From the IMG/VR virus record IMGVR_UViG_3300042878_000197, positions 1 through 23,128 of that record: 23,128 bases of DNA. One strand, written 5' to 3'. The position numbers and the translations under genes were made by a program. Positions 13,217 to 21,704 of this stretch are shown piece by piece. Below the pieces are notes generated by a model. The model saw only the letters and a list, made by a program, of their open reading frames with translations, made no database searches and was not told the origin of the DNA. The stretch comes from a virus. The first letter of the stretch is position 1, and every line of letters begins with the position of its first letter.

Positions 13217-13258
13217 GGTTACCAATATAGTTGAATTTTCTGCACAGTCTGTTATACT
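13216..13258 (+). promoter_or_regulatory. Sigma70-type promoter of the DsbA-like/gp43 unit
   Basis: TTGAAT at 13231-13236, 16-base spacer, TATACT at 13253-13258. The block AGGTTACCAATAT at 13216-13228 ends two bases before the -35, as at 11314. It probably drives the 13280 gene and the polymerase gene 3 bases behind it. Confidence 0.7.
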
Positions 13259-13279
13259 AACTAGACTAAAGGAGAAAAC

Positions 13280-13534
13280 ATGTCACGTACATTCAATGCA
13301 GAAGCAAAAGTTAAACTAACCCAGCTCATCAACGAAGGTATCAGCGTTCTACAGGAAGTTGATACTCTTAACGAAGGTCTTAACGACACTGTTAAGGCGA
13401 TTGCAGAAGAACTTGAGGTTAAGCCAAGTGTTCTCAAGAAGGCAATCAAAATTGCTCACAAGCAGCGTCTTAACGAAGAAAACGAAGCTAACGAAGAACT
13501 CAACACTATTCTACAGACGGTGGGTAAAGCCTAA
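13280..13534 (+). CDS. DsbA-like phage late-transcription / dsDNA-binding protein
   Basis: An 84-residue, helical, charged protein with an excellent ribosome site (AAAGGAG) and a sigma70 promoter. The segment LNDTVKAIAEELEVKPSVLK, then KAIKIAHKQRL and ENEANEEL..IL, follows the layout of the C-terminal half of T4 DsbA (AKDELGV...LLALYHKDN...ETEEVVEL). T4 DsbA is a small dsDNA-binding protein linked to late transcription, and relatives are common in T4-like phages. Identity is weak at this length, so other small helical regulators are possible. It sits 3 bases before gp43, and early expression with the replication genes would fit a role in switching on GATAAATA promoters. Confidence 0.65.
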   Translation: MSRTFNAEAKVKLTQLINEGISVLQEVDTLNEGLNDTVKAIAEELEVKPSVLKKAIKIAHKQRLNEENEANEELNTILQTVGKA

Positions 13535-13537
13535 TTA

Positions 13538-16252
13538 ATGTCATATATTGACGCCATATCAGATAACAAATCCGATCGTATTCATGTGGTAGAACGAACC
13601 CCTGAGGGTAAACGGCTATACAAGGAATATCAGACAAACTATACGTTTTACTATAGTGACCCTAAGGGCAAATATCGTAGCATCTACGGAGATCCAGTAA
13701 GTAGGTTCTCTACTCGCAAGAAAGAAGAATTTGAAAAAGAAAAACGAATTCATCGCGGCAAGCAAATGTTTGAAAGTGATATTCCTGTCATTTTCAGATG
13801 CCTAAGTGACAACTATCTTAAAGCAGAGCCTCCCAAACTTCACACAGCATTTTTCGATATTGAAGTTGACTTTGACCGGGAGCGAGGATATAGTCCTACT
13901 GATGATCCATTCAACTCGGTTACTGCTATTTCAGTTTATCTAGATTGGCTAGAGCAACTAGTAACACTTGTTATGCCTCCCAGACATATGAGTGATGAGA
14001 CTGCACAGGAGTTAACAGCAGAATTTGACAACTGCTTGTTGTTCCGCAGTGAAATTGAAATGTTTGAAACATTCTTTGCATTGATTGAAGATGCAGATGT
14101 TCTTACTGGTTGGAACTCTGAAGGGTACGATATTCCCTATTGCGTGAACCGTGTTACTCGTATTATGAGTAAGGATGATACACGCAAGTTCTGTTTGATG
14201 GGGCAACTTCCTAAGACAAGAACATATGAACGTTTCGGTAAAGAACAACAGACATACGATCTAGTTGGTCGTATTCATATGGACTATCTACAGTTGTATA
14301 AGAAATATAACTATGAAAGTCGCCATAGCTATTCACTGGATGCAATTGGTGAGTATGAGTTGGGTGAGCGCAAGACTCAATACGAAGGTAGTTTAGATCA
14401 GCTTTATAATAACGACTTCAAACTATTCGTAGAATATAACCGACAAGACACTATGCTGGTGTTTAGAATTCACAACAAGCTTAAATTTCTTGATTTAGCA
14501 AACGCACTAGCACATGAAAACACTGTATTGCTGCCAACTGTTATGGGTTCGGTGGCTATGATTGAAATGGCAATTTATAATGAAGCACATGAACGAGGAT
14601 TTATCGTCCCTGACAAAAAGCGTAAGGATAGTTACGGTGACGAGCAGCAAGCTGCCGGAGCTTATGTTGCTGTCCCGAAGAAAGGGATTCACGAATGGGT
14701 CGGAGCAGTTGACATCAACAGTCTCTACCCCTCAGCAATCCGAGCCCTCAACATGGCCCCAGAAACAATTGTTGGACAAGTCAGACAAAATCTCACAGAC
14801 CAATACATGCACGAAAAAAGCCTTGCCCTTGCCAAAAACAAGCGTAAGAAAAAGAATGGTGATGATGCTGATGGAGTTATTGGAGCGATTCTTTGGGAAA
14901 ACCTCTTCGGGTCAATAGAATATACTGCGATTATGAATCAAGAGCGCGGCACGATGCTTATTATTGACTATGAAGATGGTCGTAGTGTAGAAATGAGTGC
15001 CGCAGAAATTTGGAAGCTTATCTTTGACAGTCATAAACCCTATATGCTATCAGCAAACGGAACCATCTTTACATATGAGAAAGAAGGAATCATTCCCGGA
15101 TTACTTTCTCGCTGGTATTCAGAACGTAAAGAAACTCAGAAACTAGCAAGAGAAGCATATGGCACAGACAAGTTTGAGTATTATGACAAGCGCCAGCTAG
15201 TTCGTAAGATTTTGCTTAACTCTGCATATGGTGCGCTTTTGAATGAGCATTGCCGCTTCTATGATAAAAGAATCGGGCAGTCAGTTACGTTGTCTGGTCG
15301 TCAAATTACTAAGCATATGATGAGCCAGATAAACGAAGTCATCACGGAAAAATATGAACACGACGGCGATGCTATCGTGTATGGTGATACTGACTCCTGT
15401 TATTTCTCAGCATATCCTATTCTCAAAGAACAAATTGAGTCCGGTGAACTTGAATGGACAAAAGATGCTTGCATTGATTTGTACGACCAAATTGCGGAAC
15501 TAACTAACAGTAGCTTCCCCGCGTTTATGGAGAAAGCGTTTCACTGTCCTCGTAAGAACGGCGAAGTGATTAAAGCTGGCCGTGAACTTATTGGTGATAG
15601 AACATTGTTCATTACGAAGAAGCGTTATGCTATCAATATCTTTGACTTAGAAGGCAAGCGCCAAGATATTGATAAAATGGGCAAGGTTAAGGCTATGGGT
15701 CTTGATCTCAAAAGAGCAGATACCCCTAAGTATGTTCAAGAATTCTTAATGGAAGTGCTAATGATGGTACTGGGTGGCGCGCACCGTGATGCGGTTATCA
15801 CGACGATTCGTGATTTTAAAAACTGGCTAAGTGAACAAGACAGCTGGACTAAAGGGTCTCCTAGGTCAGTTAACAAGCTTACATATTACGGTGAACTTGA
15901 GCAGCGCAGCAAGACCGGCAAAGTAACAATGCCGGGTCATGTTAGAGCGGCACTTAACTATAATTATCTACGCAAGATGAATAATGACCAATATAGTCAA
16001 AAAATTGTTGATGGGATGAAGGTTGTTATTTGTAGCCTAAAGGATAATCCACTAGGCTTTACTAGTGTAGCTTATCCGACAGATGAACTAAGACTTCCGC
16101 AATGGTTTATTGATTTGCCGTTTGATGCACTTGATATGGAACGTAAACTCGTTGATGAAAAAATTGACAACTTACTTGGAGTATTGAATTGGAAGATTCG
16201 CCAAGATACTAATACTAACAGCACAGTCGGTGATTTGTTTGATTTCGGATAA
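13538..16252 (+). CDS. 43: Family B DNA polymerase, T4 gp43-like
   Basis: A 904-residue polymerase (T4 gp43 has 898). The 3'-5' exonuclease motifs are intact: FFDIEVDF with Asp107 and Glu109, GWNSEGYDIPY with Asp198, and YNRQDT with Asp304. The polymerase motifs are DINSLYPS with Asp392, RKILLNSAYGALLN, and YGDTDS with Asp617 and Asp619, followed by KKRYAINIFD. It is therefore a complete proofreading replicase. It starts 3 bases after the DsbA-like gene, probably in the same early unit, and is followed by the clamp gene under its own promoter. This is one of the clearest markers that the window is a T4-like phage genome. Confidence 0.97.
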   Translation: MSYIDAISDNKSDRIHVVERTPEGKRLYKEYQTNYTFYYSDPKGKYRSIYGDPVSRFSTRKKEEFEKEKRIHRGKQMFESDIPVIFRCLSDNYLKAEPPKLHTAFFDIEVDFDRERGYSPTDDPFNSVTAISVYLDWLEQLVTLVMPPRHMSDETAQELTAEFDNCLLFRSEIEMFETFFALIEDADVLTGWNSEGYDIPYCVNRVTRIMSKDDTRKFCLMGQLPKTRTYERFGKEQQTYDLVGRIHMDYLQLYKKYNYESRHSYSLDAIGEYELGERKTQYEGSLDQLYNNDFKLFVEYNRQDTMLVFRIHNKLKFLDLANALAHENTVLLPTVMGSVAMIEMAIYNEAHERGFIVPDKKRKDSYGDEQQAAGAYVAVPKKGIHEWVGAVDINSLYPSAIRALNMAPETIVGQVRQNLTDQYMHEKSLALAKNKRKKKNGDDADGVIGAILWENLFGSIEYTAIMNQERGTMLIIDYEDGRSVEMSAAEIWKLIFDSHKPYMLSANGTIFTYEKEGIIPGLLSRWYSERKETQKLAREAYGTDKFEYYDKRQLVRKILLNSAYGALLNEHCRFYDKRIGQSVTLSGRQITKHMMSQINEVITEKYEHDGDAIVYGDTDSCYFSAYPILKEQIESGELEWTKDACIDLYDQIAELTNSSFPAFMEKAFHCPRKNGEVIKAGRELIGDRTLFITKKRYAINIFDLEGKRQDIDKMGKVKAMGLDLKRADTPKYVQEFLMEVLMMVLGGAHRDAVITTIRDFKNWLSEQDSWTKGSPRSVNKLTYYGELEQRSKTGKVTMPGHVRAALNYNYLRKMNNDQYSQKIVDGMKVVICSLKDNPLGFTSVAYPTDELRLPQWFIDLPFDALDMERKLVDEKIDNLLGVLNWKIRQDTNTNSTVGDLFDFG

Positions 16253-16260
16253 CAATTACA

Positions 16261-16289
16261 TTGACTTTCGCATTAACTTCCGCTATTAT
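16261..16289 (+). promoter_or_regulatory. Sigma70-type promoter of the sliding-clamp gene
   Basis: TTGACT at 16261-16266, 17-base spacer, TATTAT at 16284-16289. A leader of about 30 bases with AAAAGGA (16315-16321) leads to ATG 16328. It lacks the AGGTTACC block seen at two other early promoters. Confidence 0.65.
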
Positions 16290-16327
16290 ACACTATAGCA
16301 TTGCCTAAATATTTAAAAGGAAAACAC

Positions 16328-17059
16328 ATGAAAGATTATTTACTTGATTTGATTCAGCACACTTATGGACTAGGTGTAGTTGAACTTGTTAAAATTGACG
16401 GTTCAGATACCGAAACTAAGATTGCTGCATATGCCGAAGACAAGTCAGTTATCGTAACTGGCACATTTAAGACTCCTATTAATGGGTTTCAGGGTACTTT
16501 CGGTATGCCTAACTTGAGCAAGCTCAAGACTATTCTTAGCTTTGATGACTATGATGATAAGGCTATCATCAATGTTGCTCGTGATACCCGTGACGGTGAA
16601 AGCATCCCTACTGCTATTCACTTTGAGACTTCCACTGGCGACTTCGTAAACGATTATCGTCTTATGAGCAAGGTTGTTGTTGAAGATAAAGTGAAGTCTG
16701 TAACGTTCAAGGGCGCTACTTGGGACGTTGAGTTTGAGCCTACTGTTGCTGGCGTTATGCGTCTTAAGAAGCAAGCTTCTGCTAACAACGAAGAACTTAA
16801 CTTCAAGACTAAGACTGACAACGGCGACTTGAAGATTTACTTCGGTGACCCTTCAACTCACTCAGGCAACTTCGTGTTTCAGCCTGATGTAGCTGGCAAC
16901 TTGACTAAGGCTTGGAACTGGCCTGTTAAGGTTTTCCTCGCAATCATGGATCTTCCCGGTGACAAGGTTGTTCGTTTCAGTGACGCAGGCGCTGCCGAAA
17001 TCACTGTTGACAGCGGTATCGCTAACTATCGTTATTTGTTGCCCGCACAGGCTAAGTAA
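16328..17059 (+). CDS. 45: Sliding clamp, T4 gp45-like
   Basis: A 243-residue protein close in size to T4 gp45 (228). ATG 16328 is chosen over an in-frame TTG at 16301, because AAAAGGA sits at the right distance from the ATG and the TTG would precede the leader. Clamp-like features are alternating strands and GFQGTFGMPNLSKLKTILSF (T4: NGFLGILSLV in the same place), a mid-protein SSB-clamp-like duplication, and the closing strands AAEITVDSGIANYRYLLPA, as in T4 (EGEHANYVIAL). gp45 is the trimeric processivity ring for gp43 and also activates late transcription in T4. Codon use is strongly biased to AAC, TTC and AAG, consistent with high expression. The next gene overlaps as TAATG. Confidence 0.85.
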   Translation: MKDYLLDLIQHTYGLGVVELVKIDGSDTETKIAAYAEDKSVIVTGTFKTPINGFQGTFGMPNLSKLKTILSFDDYDDKAIINVARDTRDGESIPTAIHFETSTGDFVNDYRLMSKVVVEDKVKSVTFKGATWDVEFEPTVAGVMRLKKQASANNEELNFKTKTDNGDLKIYFGDPSTHSGNFVFQPDVAGNLTKAWNWPVKVFLAIMDLPGDKVVRFSDAGAAEITVDSGIANYRYLLPAQAK

Positions 17060-17436
17060 TGATAAAGACTGTCAATGGTTCTGGTAGATATATAATGGTC
17101 AATGGGGGCTACCCAGCGACCACATATATCAATACTAGTTCAGGATACATGAATGTCGGAGATGTTAGATATAACACTCAAATGCAGCGACTTGAAGTAT
17201 ATGATGGTCAAATGTGGTTAGAAATCAATACTAGTCATGCTAGTATTGGTTTGACTCCTGATGCTGAAATGGCACTTGATTGGGCTACTAAGAAGCGCAA
17301 TGAAGAAATGGTACTTGAAGCAAAAGCTAAGGATAATCCAGCTATTGCAGATTTGCTTAATCAACGAAAAACAATTGATGACCAAATCAAAATGATTGAA
17401 ATCTTAACGAAAGATAACAAAGTTGGAACAAATTAA
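17059..17436 (+). CDS. Small structural-looking phage protein
   Basis: A 125-residue protein coupled to the clamp gene by a TAATG overlap. The N-terminal half is Gly/Asn/Tyr-rich with strands: YIMVNGGYPATTYINTSSGY, then NVGDVRYNTQMQRLEVYDG and QMWLEI. The YNT....LEVYDG..W segment is a type I associate with tail-fibre and other virion proteins. The C-terminal half is a helical coiled-coil-like region (MALDWATKKRNEEMVLEAKA, then LLNQRKTIDDQIKMIEIL). It may be a virion or chaperone-like accessory. I know no named family; its place between clamp and dpdA says little about function. Confidence 0.8.
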   Translation: MIKTVNGSGRYIMVNGGYPATTYINTSSGYMNVGDVRYNTQMQRLEVYDGQMWLEINTSHASIGLTPDAEMALDWATKKRNEEMVLEAKAKDNPAIADLLNQRKTIDDQIKMIEILTKDNKVGTN

Positions 17437-18979
17437 CCTTTCAAACAGTCACAATCCCGAATGGGCATTGTTTCTGCCCGCAATCTCGTCTTTCTTCATT
17501 GCTGGCTTAGGCAAGCAACGTGAAGGTGAACAGTATTTTGACCCGGCGAGAATCCCTGCGGCATTCAACGGAGACGTTGAGTGTTTGAATTTCTTCAACA
17601 GCAAGCAAGGCTTATATACGTATAAGTGGGGCTTGTATTCTGCTGGTCACGCAAATCTTGATATTAATAAGGATGACAATAATGAATCAATTATCCGCAA
17701 GAGAGAAGAAGGCACTTTTCTTCTAGGAGACTCAGGAGGATTCCAGATTCTTAAATGTCAGTGGCCAGCAGATTGGAAGGATCCCAACTGCCCTCGTGCG
17801 ATGAAGAAGCGTCAACAAGTTCTTACTTGGATGGATGAGTACATGGACTATGGCATGTGTCTTGATATTCCATCACAGTCATTGACAACGTATCATATCC
17901 TTGACAAGAAGACAGGCAAATCAGCACATGGTATCAGCACAATTGAAGAAGCAATCACTGCTACGCATATCAACAACGAATACTTTGTTGCCAATCGTGA
18001 TGGTCGTTGCAAGTTTCTAAACGTTCTACAGGGTCGTAATCATGGTCAGTCAGATGCATGGTACGAAGAAATGAAGAAGTATTGTGATACGACCATTTAC
18101 GGTGACAAGGCATTCAACGGCTGGGCATTCGGTGGTCAAAACAAGATTGACATTCACTTGATGTTGAAGCGTATTGTAGGAATCATTCACGATGGTTTCC
18201 TAGAAGAAGGCAAGCAAGACTTGATTCACTGTCTCGGTACTTCAATCATGGAGTATGCAGTTCTCTTTACTGATATTCAGCGGGCAGTTCGCAAGTATCA
18301 TAATCCTAAACTACAGATTACGTTTGATTGTGCTTCTCCGTTCTTTGCTGCTGCTAAGGGTCTTGCATATAATAATAACACATTTGAGCATGGTACTAAA
18401 TGGTCTTATTCAATGGAAAAGACTGCTGAAAACAAGAAGTATGCAACAGACAACCGCAAGCTTAGCGACGGTGTCCTTGCTGATAAGATTCACAAGATGT
18501 TCACTGATAGTCCTGTAACTGACAAGTTGTTGATGAAAGATATCTGCTATCGCGGTCAAGGATTCTTAGGTCAGCACGGCAAAGAAACAAAGACTTCATG
18601 GGACACGCTTTCTTATACCTTGATTCAGGCACACAATGTCTATCAACATATGACTGCGGTTCAAGAAGCCAATCGTCGGTATGAGAATGGAATCAAGCCT
18701 AAGATGGTTATGGATCCTCTCGGTAATCTCAATTTTTCCGATATCGTTGATAAGATTTTCTCACTCAAGGATCGTGAAAAGAGTTTGGCTATGATTGACC
18801 AATATGATAAGTTTTGGCAGCAGTTTAAAGCTGGTCAAGGATTCAGTGGTAAGAAGACTATTAATGCTCATACTATGTTTGATCAACTATTTGCAGTTGA
18901 AGATAGTGATCCTGAAATTGATGAGGTTATGGAAGACACTGATGCTTTGATGGCAGAAGTTCTTGACCAAAACAGTTGA
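17423..18979 (+). CDS. dpdA: DpdA-like tRNA-guanine-transglycosylase homologue (7-deazaguanine DNA modification)
   Basis: A 518-residue protein. The start is probably TTG 17423: a stop lies just upstream in frame, no ATG occurs for more than 120 codons, and the TTG overlaps the previous gene by 14 bases. TGT-superfamily marks are GDSGGFQIL with Asp103, the general acid/base position, CLDIPSQS, LNVLQGRNHGQSDAWYEEM, GWAFGGQNKIDI and TFDCASPFFAAA with Asp302 as the nucleophile candidate. Phage and bacterial DpdA proteins exchange guanine in DNA for a 7-deazaguanine such as preQ0. The Cys-rich zinc site of tRNA TGT is not obvious. GTP cyclohydrolase I and a QueD-like gene downstream support the pathway. 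The modification should protect phage DNA from restriction. Confidence 0.85.
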   Translation: MEQINLSNSHNPEWALFLPAISSFFIAGLGKQREGEQYFDPARIPAAFNGDVECLNFFNSKQGLYTYKWGLYSAGHANLDINKDDNNESIIRKREEGTFLLGDSGGFQILKCQWPADWKDPNCPRAMKKRQQVLTWMDEYMDYGMCLDIPSQSLTTYHILDKKTGKSAHGISTIEEAITATHINNEYFVANRDGRCKFLNVLQGRNHGQSDAWYEEMKKYCDTTIYGDKAFNGWAFGGQNKIDIHLMLKRIVGIIHDGFLEEGKQDLIHCLGTSIMEYAVLFTDIQRAVRKYHNPKLQITFDCASPFFAAAKGLAYNNNTFEHGTKWSYSMEKTAENKKYATDNRKLSDGVLADKIHKMFTDSPVTDKLLMKDICYRGQGFLGQHGKETKTSWDTLSYTLIQAHNVYQHMTAVQEANRRYENGIKPKMVMDPLGNLNFSDIVDKIFSLKDREKSLAMIDQYDKFWQQFKAGQGFSGKKTINAHTMFDQLFAVEDSDPEIDEVMEDTDALMAEVLDQNS

Positions 18980-18985
18980 TAAATT
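18978..18985 (+). promoter_or_regulatory. Weak late-type octamer GATAAATT before the QueD-like gene
   Basis: One base off GATAAATA, overlapping the dpdA stop and 24 bases before ATG 19010. Placement in a gap supports it; GATAAATT also occurs inside genes (for example at 946), so confidence is low. Confidence 0.3.
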
Positions 18986-19009
18986 CTACACAGGTGATAT
19001 AACTAGAAT

Positions 19010-19462
19010 ATGGATAACGTAATACAAACTCTTGCTGAAAGGCGAAATCGCATTAGTGAACAGGCTAAGCGCATGATTTGGGTAACTTTTCAACGAGAAG
19101 GCATTCACATGTATCCCGGTGCAGACACCGACCCGAACTTAGCAACTGGCGACGAATATGATGTCAGTTTCTTAGGCTACCCACATCGCCACATTTTTCA
19201 TTTTACTGTGGCGATTCAAGTATTTCACAACGACAGAGATATTGAGTTTATTCAGTTCAAACGTTGGCTTGAAAATAGTTTCAAGTCTGGAGTGATGCAA
19301 CTTGATTACAAGTCTTGTGAAATGATTAGCGACGACCTATATCATTATATTGCAAGTCGCTATCCCAACCGTGACATTGAAATCACTGTATCAGAAGATG
19401 GTGAGAACGGTGCCACAATCTACTACAACACAACTAAACCCTATCAATCACTGACCATTTAA
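19010..19462 (+). CDS. QueD-like (6-pyruvoyl-tetrahydropterin synthase fold) protein
   Basis: A 150-residue protein of a type I remember from many T4-like phages. The core PHRHIFHFTVAIQVF, RDIEFIQFKRWLE, LDYKSCEMISDDLYHYI and IEITVSEDGENGATIYY aligns in order with QueD: LHGHSF (zinc His pair), IDFAELK, LDH, PTSEVLAKWI and VKETCTAGCIY. The HGH zinc motif is HRH here and Glu in the last segment is kept. QueD makes 6-carboxy-tetrahydropterin on the way to preQ0. Its position between dpdA and folE supports a role in the same pathway, but divergence is large and another T-fold activity is possible. It starts 30 bases after dpdA. Confidence 0.6.
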   Translation: MDNVIQTLAERRNRISEQAKRMIWVTFQREGIHMYPGADTDPNLATGDEYDVSFLGYPHRHIFHFTVAIQVFHNDRDIEFIQFKRWLENSFKSGVMQLDYKSCEMISDDLYHYIASRYPNRDIEITVSEDGENGATIYYNTTKPYQSLTI

Positions 19463-19472
19463 GGAAAATAAA

Positions 19473-19700
19473 ATGGCTATTATTAAGACTAACATTAAGC
19501 AGGTTTTTGAAGACCTAGATCGTTATCGCAACTTTTGTAGAGAATTTGGCTATCGGTTTAACGAAGCTGACCTATACAATACCCGCAGCGGAAACTACAA
19601 GCAGTTTCAGCGAATGCTAGCAGGACAACGTCCTCGTAATCAATGGGAAATTGATTACGCAAAGTATAAAGAACAAGGAACAGTGAGACGATATGGATAA
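19473..19700 (+). CDS. Conserved small phage protein (75 aa)
   Basis: A 75-residue basic, aromatic-rich protein with a good ribosome site (AAGGA) and an 8-base overlap with the next gene. Its pattern is VFEDLDRYRNFCREFGYRF, NEADLYN, YKQFQRMLAGQRPRNQW. Similar small proteins occur beside nucleotide and DNA-modification genes of T4-like phages as I recall, but without function. No known motif is visible. Position suggests co-expression with the QueD-like protein. Confidence 0.75.
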   Translation: MAIIKTNIKQVFEDLDRYRNFCREFGYRFNEADLYNTRSGNYKQFQRMLAGQRPRNQWEIDYAKYKEQGTVRRYG

Positions 19701-20460
19701 AACAATTGTCATAATTACTGGCGGATTTGATCCACTACATAGTGGGCACTTAAATTATATTAAAGCCGCCCGTGAATTAGGCGATGTTCTTATCGTAGGT
19801 GTAAACAGTGATGAATGGCTGGTCCGTAAAAAGGGCCGGTCATTCATGCCTTTCGAAGACCGAATTGCAATCGTTGGTTCTTTACAGGGAGTAGATTATG
19901 CTATTCCATTCAATGACAAAGATAATAGCGCCAAAGATGCTATACTTTGGGCTCGAAAAGTATTTCCACAAAGTAAGATTATTTTTGCTAACGGTGGAGA
20001 CAGGACCCTAAATAATATTCCAGAAATGGATATTATAGATGACAATGTTGAATTTGCATTTGGTGTTGGCGGAACCGACAAAATGAATAGTTCTAGCTGG
20101 ATCCTTGAAGAATGGAAGGCCCCAAAGACAGAACGACAATGGGGCTACTATCGTGTTCTACATGAAAACGGTAAAGAAGTAAAAGTTAAAGAACTCACTG
20201 TTGAACCTGGAAAATATCTAAGTATGCAACGGCATAACAGTCGTTTGGAACTATGGTTTGTTGCAGATGGCACTGCAACAGTGTATACTATTAATAATAG
20301 CTCAGATGAAGAATTAGACGGGGTGTATGAGAAGTTTCGCAATATTCATATTGCTACCAATCAGTGGCATCGCCTAGCTAATGAAACAGATAAGCCATTA
20401 AAGATAATTGAAATCCAATACGGCAATGAATGTATTGAAGAAGATATAGAGAGAAAATAA
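19693..20460 (+). CDS. Nucleotidyltransferase fused to a mannose-6-phosphate isomerase-type cupin
   Basis: A 255-residue two-domain protein. Residues 1-140 are a cytidylyltransferase-like domain: GGFDPLHSGHLNYIKAAREL with the HxGH motif, VGVNSDEWLVRKKG and FANGGDRTLNNIPE. Residues 145-255 are a type II phosphomannose-isomerase-like cupin: RQWGYYRVL, VKELTVEPGKYLSMQRH, NSRLELWFVADGTATV, HRLAN, KIIEIQYGNECIEEDIERK. The usual Q.H..R.EHW is QRHNSRLELW here, so one metal-ligand His is Leu and isomerase activity is uncertain. Activation and shaping of a sugar or polyol phosphate is the likely task. It couples by TAATG to the glycosyltransferase, suggesting supply of an activated sugar to that enzyme. 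Confidence 0.85.
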   Translation: MDKTIVIITGGFDPLHSGHLNYIKAARELGDVLIVGVNSDEWLVRKKGRSFMPFEDRIAIVGSLQGVDYAIPFNDKDNSAKDAILWARKVFPQSKIIFANGGDRTLNNIPEMDIIDDNVEFAFGVGGTDKMNSSSWILEEWKAPKTERQWGYYRVLHENGKEVKVKELTVEPGKYLSMQRHNSRLELWFVADGTATVYTINNSSDEELDGVYEKFRNIHIATNQWHRLANETDKPLKIIEIQYGNECIEEDIERK

Positions 20461-21638
20461 TGCGTAAATTATACTACATGGGACTTGAAGCGTACAACGC
20501 TCGTTACACACTACAACTTACTGATTGGAATCGCCGCGTCTTTGAAAAGCGCGGTATTGACGTTGTATACGTCCCTGGCGAAACACTTGATAACAGTCAG
20601 AAGATTGTAACTGGTCAGGTACTTGACGCACACGGTCGTTCATACTTCGGTATGAGTCAGATGATGAATCTTGTCAAGATGATGCAGAAGGGTGAAGTCA
20701 CTAGTGAAGACGTAATCTACTTTGAAGATATGTTCCAGCCGGGCTTCGAAGCGTTGCCTTACATCATTGACCAATGTGATGAAGACAATATGCCTCGTAT
20801 CTTTGTTCGCTGTCTTGCACAGTCCATTGACCCGGATGACTTTGTTCATGTGTGGGGCATGGATCGCTGGATGAGAGCGTATGAACAGATGGTCTGTTCA
20901 AGCGTAGACGGTGTGCTTGCAACTAATGAAGAAATGGTTGCACATATGAAGATTGCAGGATGGGACACTCCTATCTTCAATATCTCAGGTCTTGCATTCG
21001 GTAAGAGTGAAGTTATTGAGCGAGTTGGTGGTAAGATTAAGCCATTCAATGATCGTCGGTTGCGTGTTGTATTCTCAGCACGATGGGACCAAGAGAAGCA
21101 GCCTGACTTCTACATGGACTTGATTGAAGCCTGGCGTGAACGCTATCCGAGCAAGGATGTTGAATTCGTTATTTGCAGCGGTGGTGAACTAAAGAGCAAC
21201 AACGATAGCTACATGGCTCGTACTCGCAAGATGGTTGAAGATGGTAAGTTGACTATCTATGACAATCTTGACAAGAACAAGTATTATGAAATCGTCAACG
21301 ATAGCCGCGTGGTGTTCAATTGTGCGCTGCAAGACTGGGTAAGCAACACTGTAAGTGAAGCTGATGCTTTGGGATGCAATGTACTTTATCCTGCGTATCG
21401 TAGCTTCCCTGAGACTTTCGCAAACGACCCAGAGCGTCTTTACATTCCGTGGTCAATTGACGATGCTATCGCTAAGCTTGATGTCTTGCTTAAGAAGGCA
21501 CATCCGAACATGGGCAAGATTAGTGATTACACTGATGGAACCATTGACCGTATCTGTGACATTCTTGAAGGCAAGGGTGAGAAGTATCGTCGTATTAGCA
21601 GCGACTATAGAAAACATACCCGCGAAGCGAAATACTGA
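20460..21638 (+). CDS. GT-B-fold glycosyltransferase
   Basis: A 392-residue protein overlapping the previous gene as TAATG. The C-terminal Rossmann half fits GT4/GT1-like retaining glycosyltransferases: LRVVFSARWDQEKQPDFYMD at about 200, VEFVICSGGEL, LTIYDNLDKNKYYEIVNDSR, then ALQDWVSNTVSEADALGCNVLYP with the E....G donor-binding pattern. The N-terminal half (YYMGLEAYNARYTLQLTDWN, DVIYFEDMFQPGFEALPYI) would bind the acceptor. Next to a nucleotidyltransferase/cupin fusion it probably transfers an activated sugar. The acceptor could be modified phage DNA, a virion protein or a surface glycan; sequence alone does not decide. Confidence 0.8.
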   Translation: MRKLYYMGLEAYNARYTLQLTDWNRRVFEKRGIDVVYVPGETLDNSQKIVTGQVLDAHGRSYFGMSQMMNLVKMMQKGEVTSEDVIYFEDMFQPGFEALPYIIDQCDEDNMPRIFVRCLAQSIDPDDFVHVWGMDRWMRAYEQMVCSSVDGVLATNEEMVAHMKIAGWDTPIFNISGLAFGKSEVIERVGGKIKPFNDRRLRVVFSARWDQEKQPDFYMDLIEAWRERYPSKDVEFVICSGGELKSNNDSYMARTRKMVEDGKLTIYDNLDKNKYYEIVNDSRVVFNCALQDWVSNTVSEADALGCNVLYPAYRSFPETFANDPERLYIPWSIDDAIAKLDVLLKKAHPNMGKISDYTDGTIDRICDILEGKGEKYRRISSDYRKHTREAKY

Positions 21639-21644
21639 TAAATA
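21637..21644 (+). promoter_or_regulatory. Late-type promoter GATAAATA before folE
   Basis: An exact octamer overlapping the glycosyltransferase stop (TGA 21636-21638). A leader of about 55 bases follows. It holds a small hairpin GTAAC-ACAAAG-GTTAC (21650-21665) and a strong purine-rich ribosome site AAGGAAGGAAAG before ATG 21705. Confidence 0.55.
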
Positions 21645-21704
21645 AAAATGTAACACAAAGGTTACAAAAACATTAACATAATCCGTGTAAGGAAGGAAAG
21701 AATT

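Noticed and set aside
14562-14918. 118-residue + strand open frame inside the polymerase gene
   Set aside because: Alternate frame of gp43 across its motif A region; no family resemblance.
16301-16327. TTG 16301 as start of the clamp gene
   Set aside because: The ribosome site AAAAGGA lies downstream of it, 6 bases before ATG 16328.
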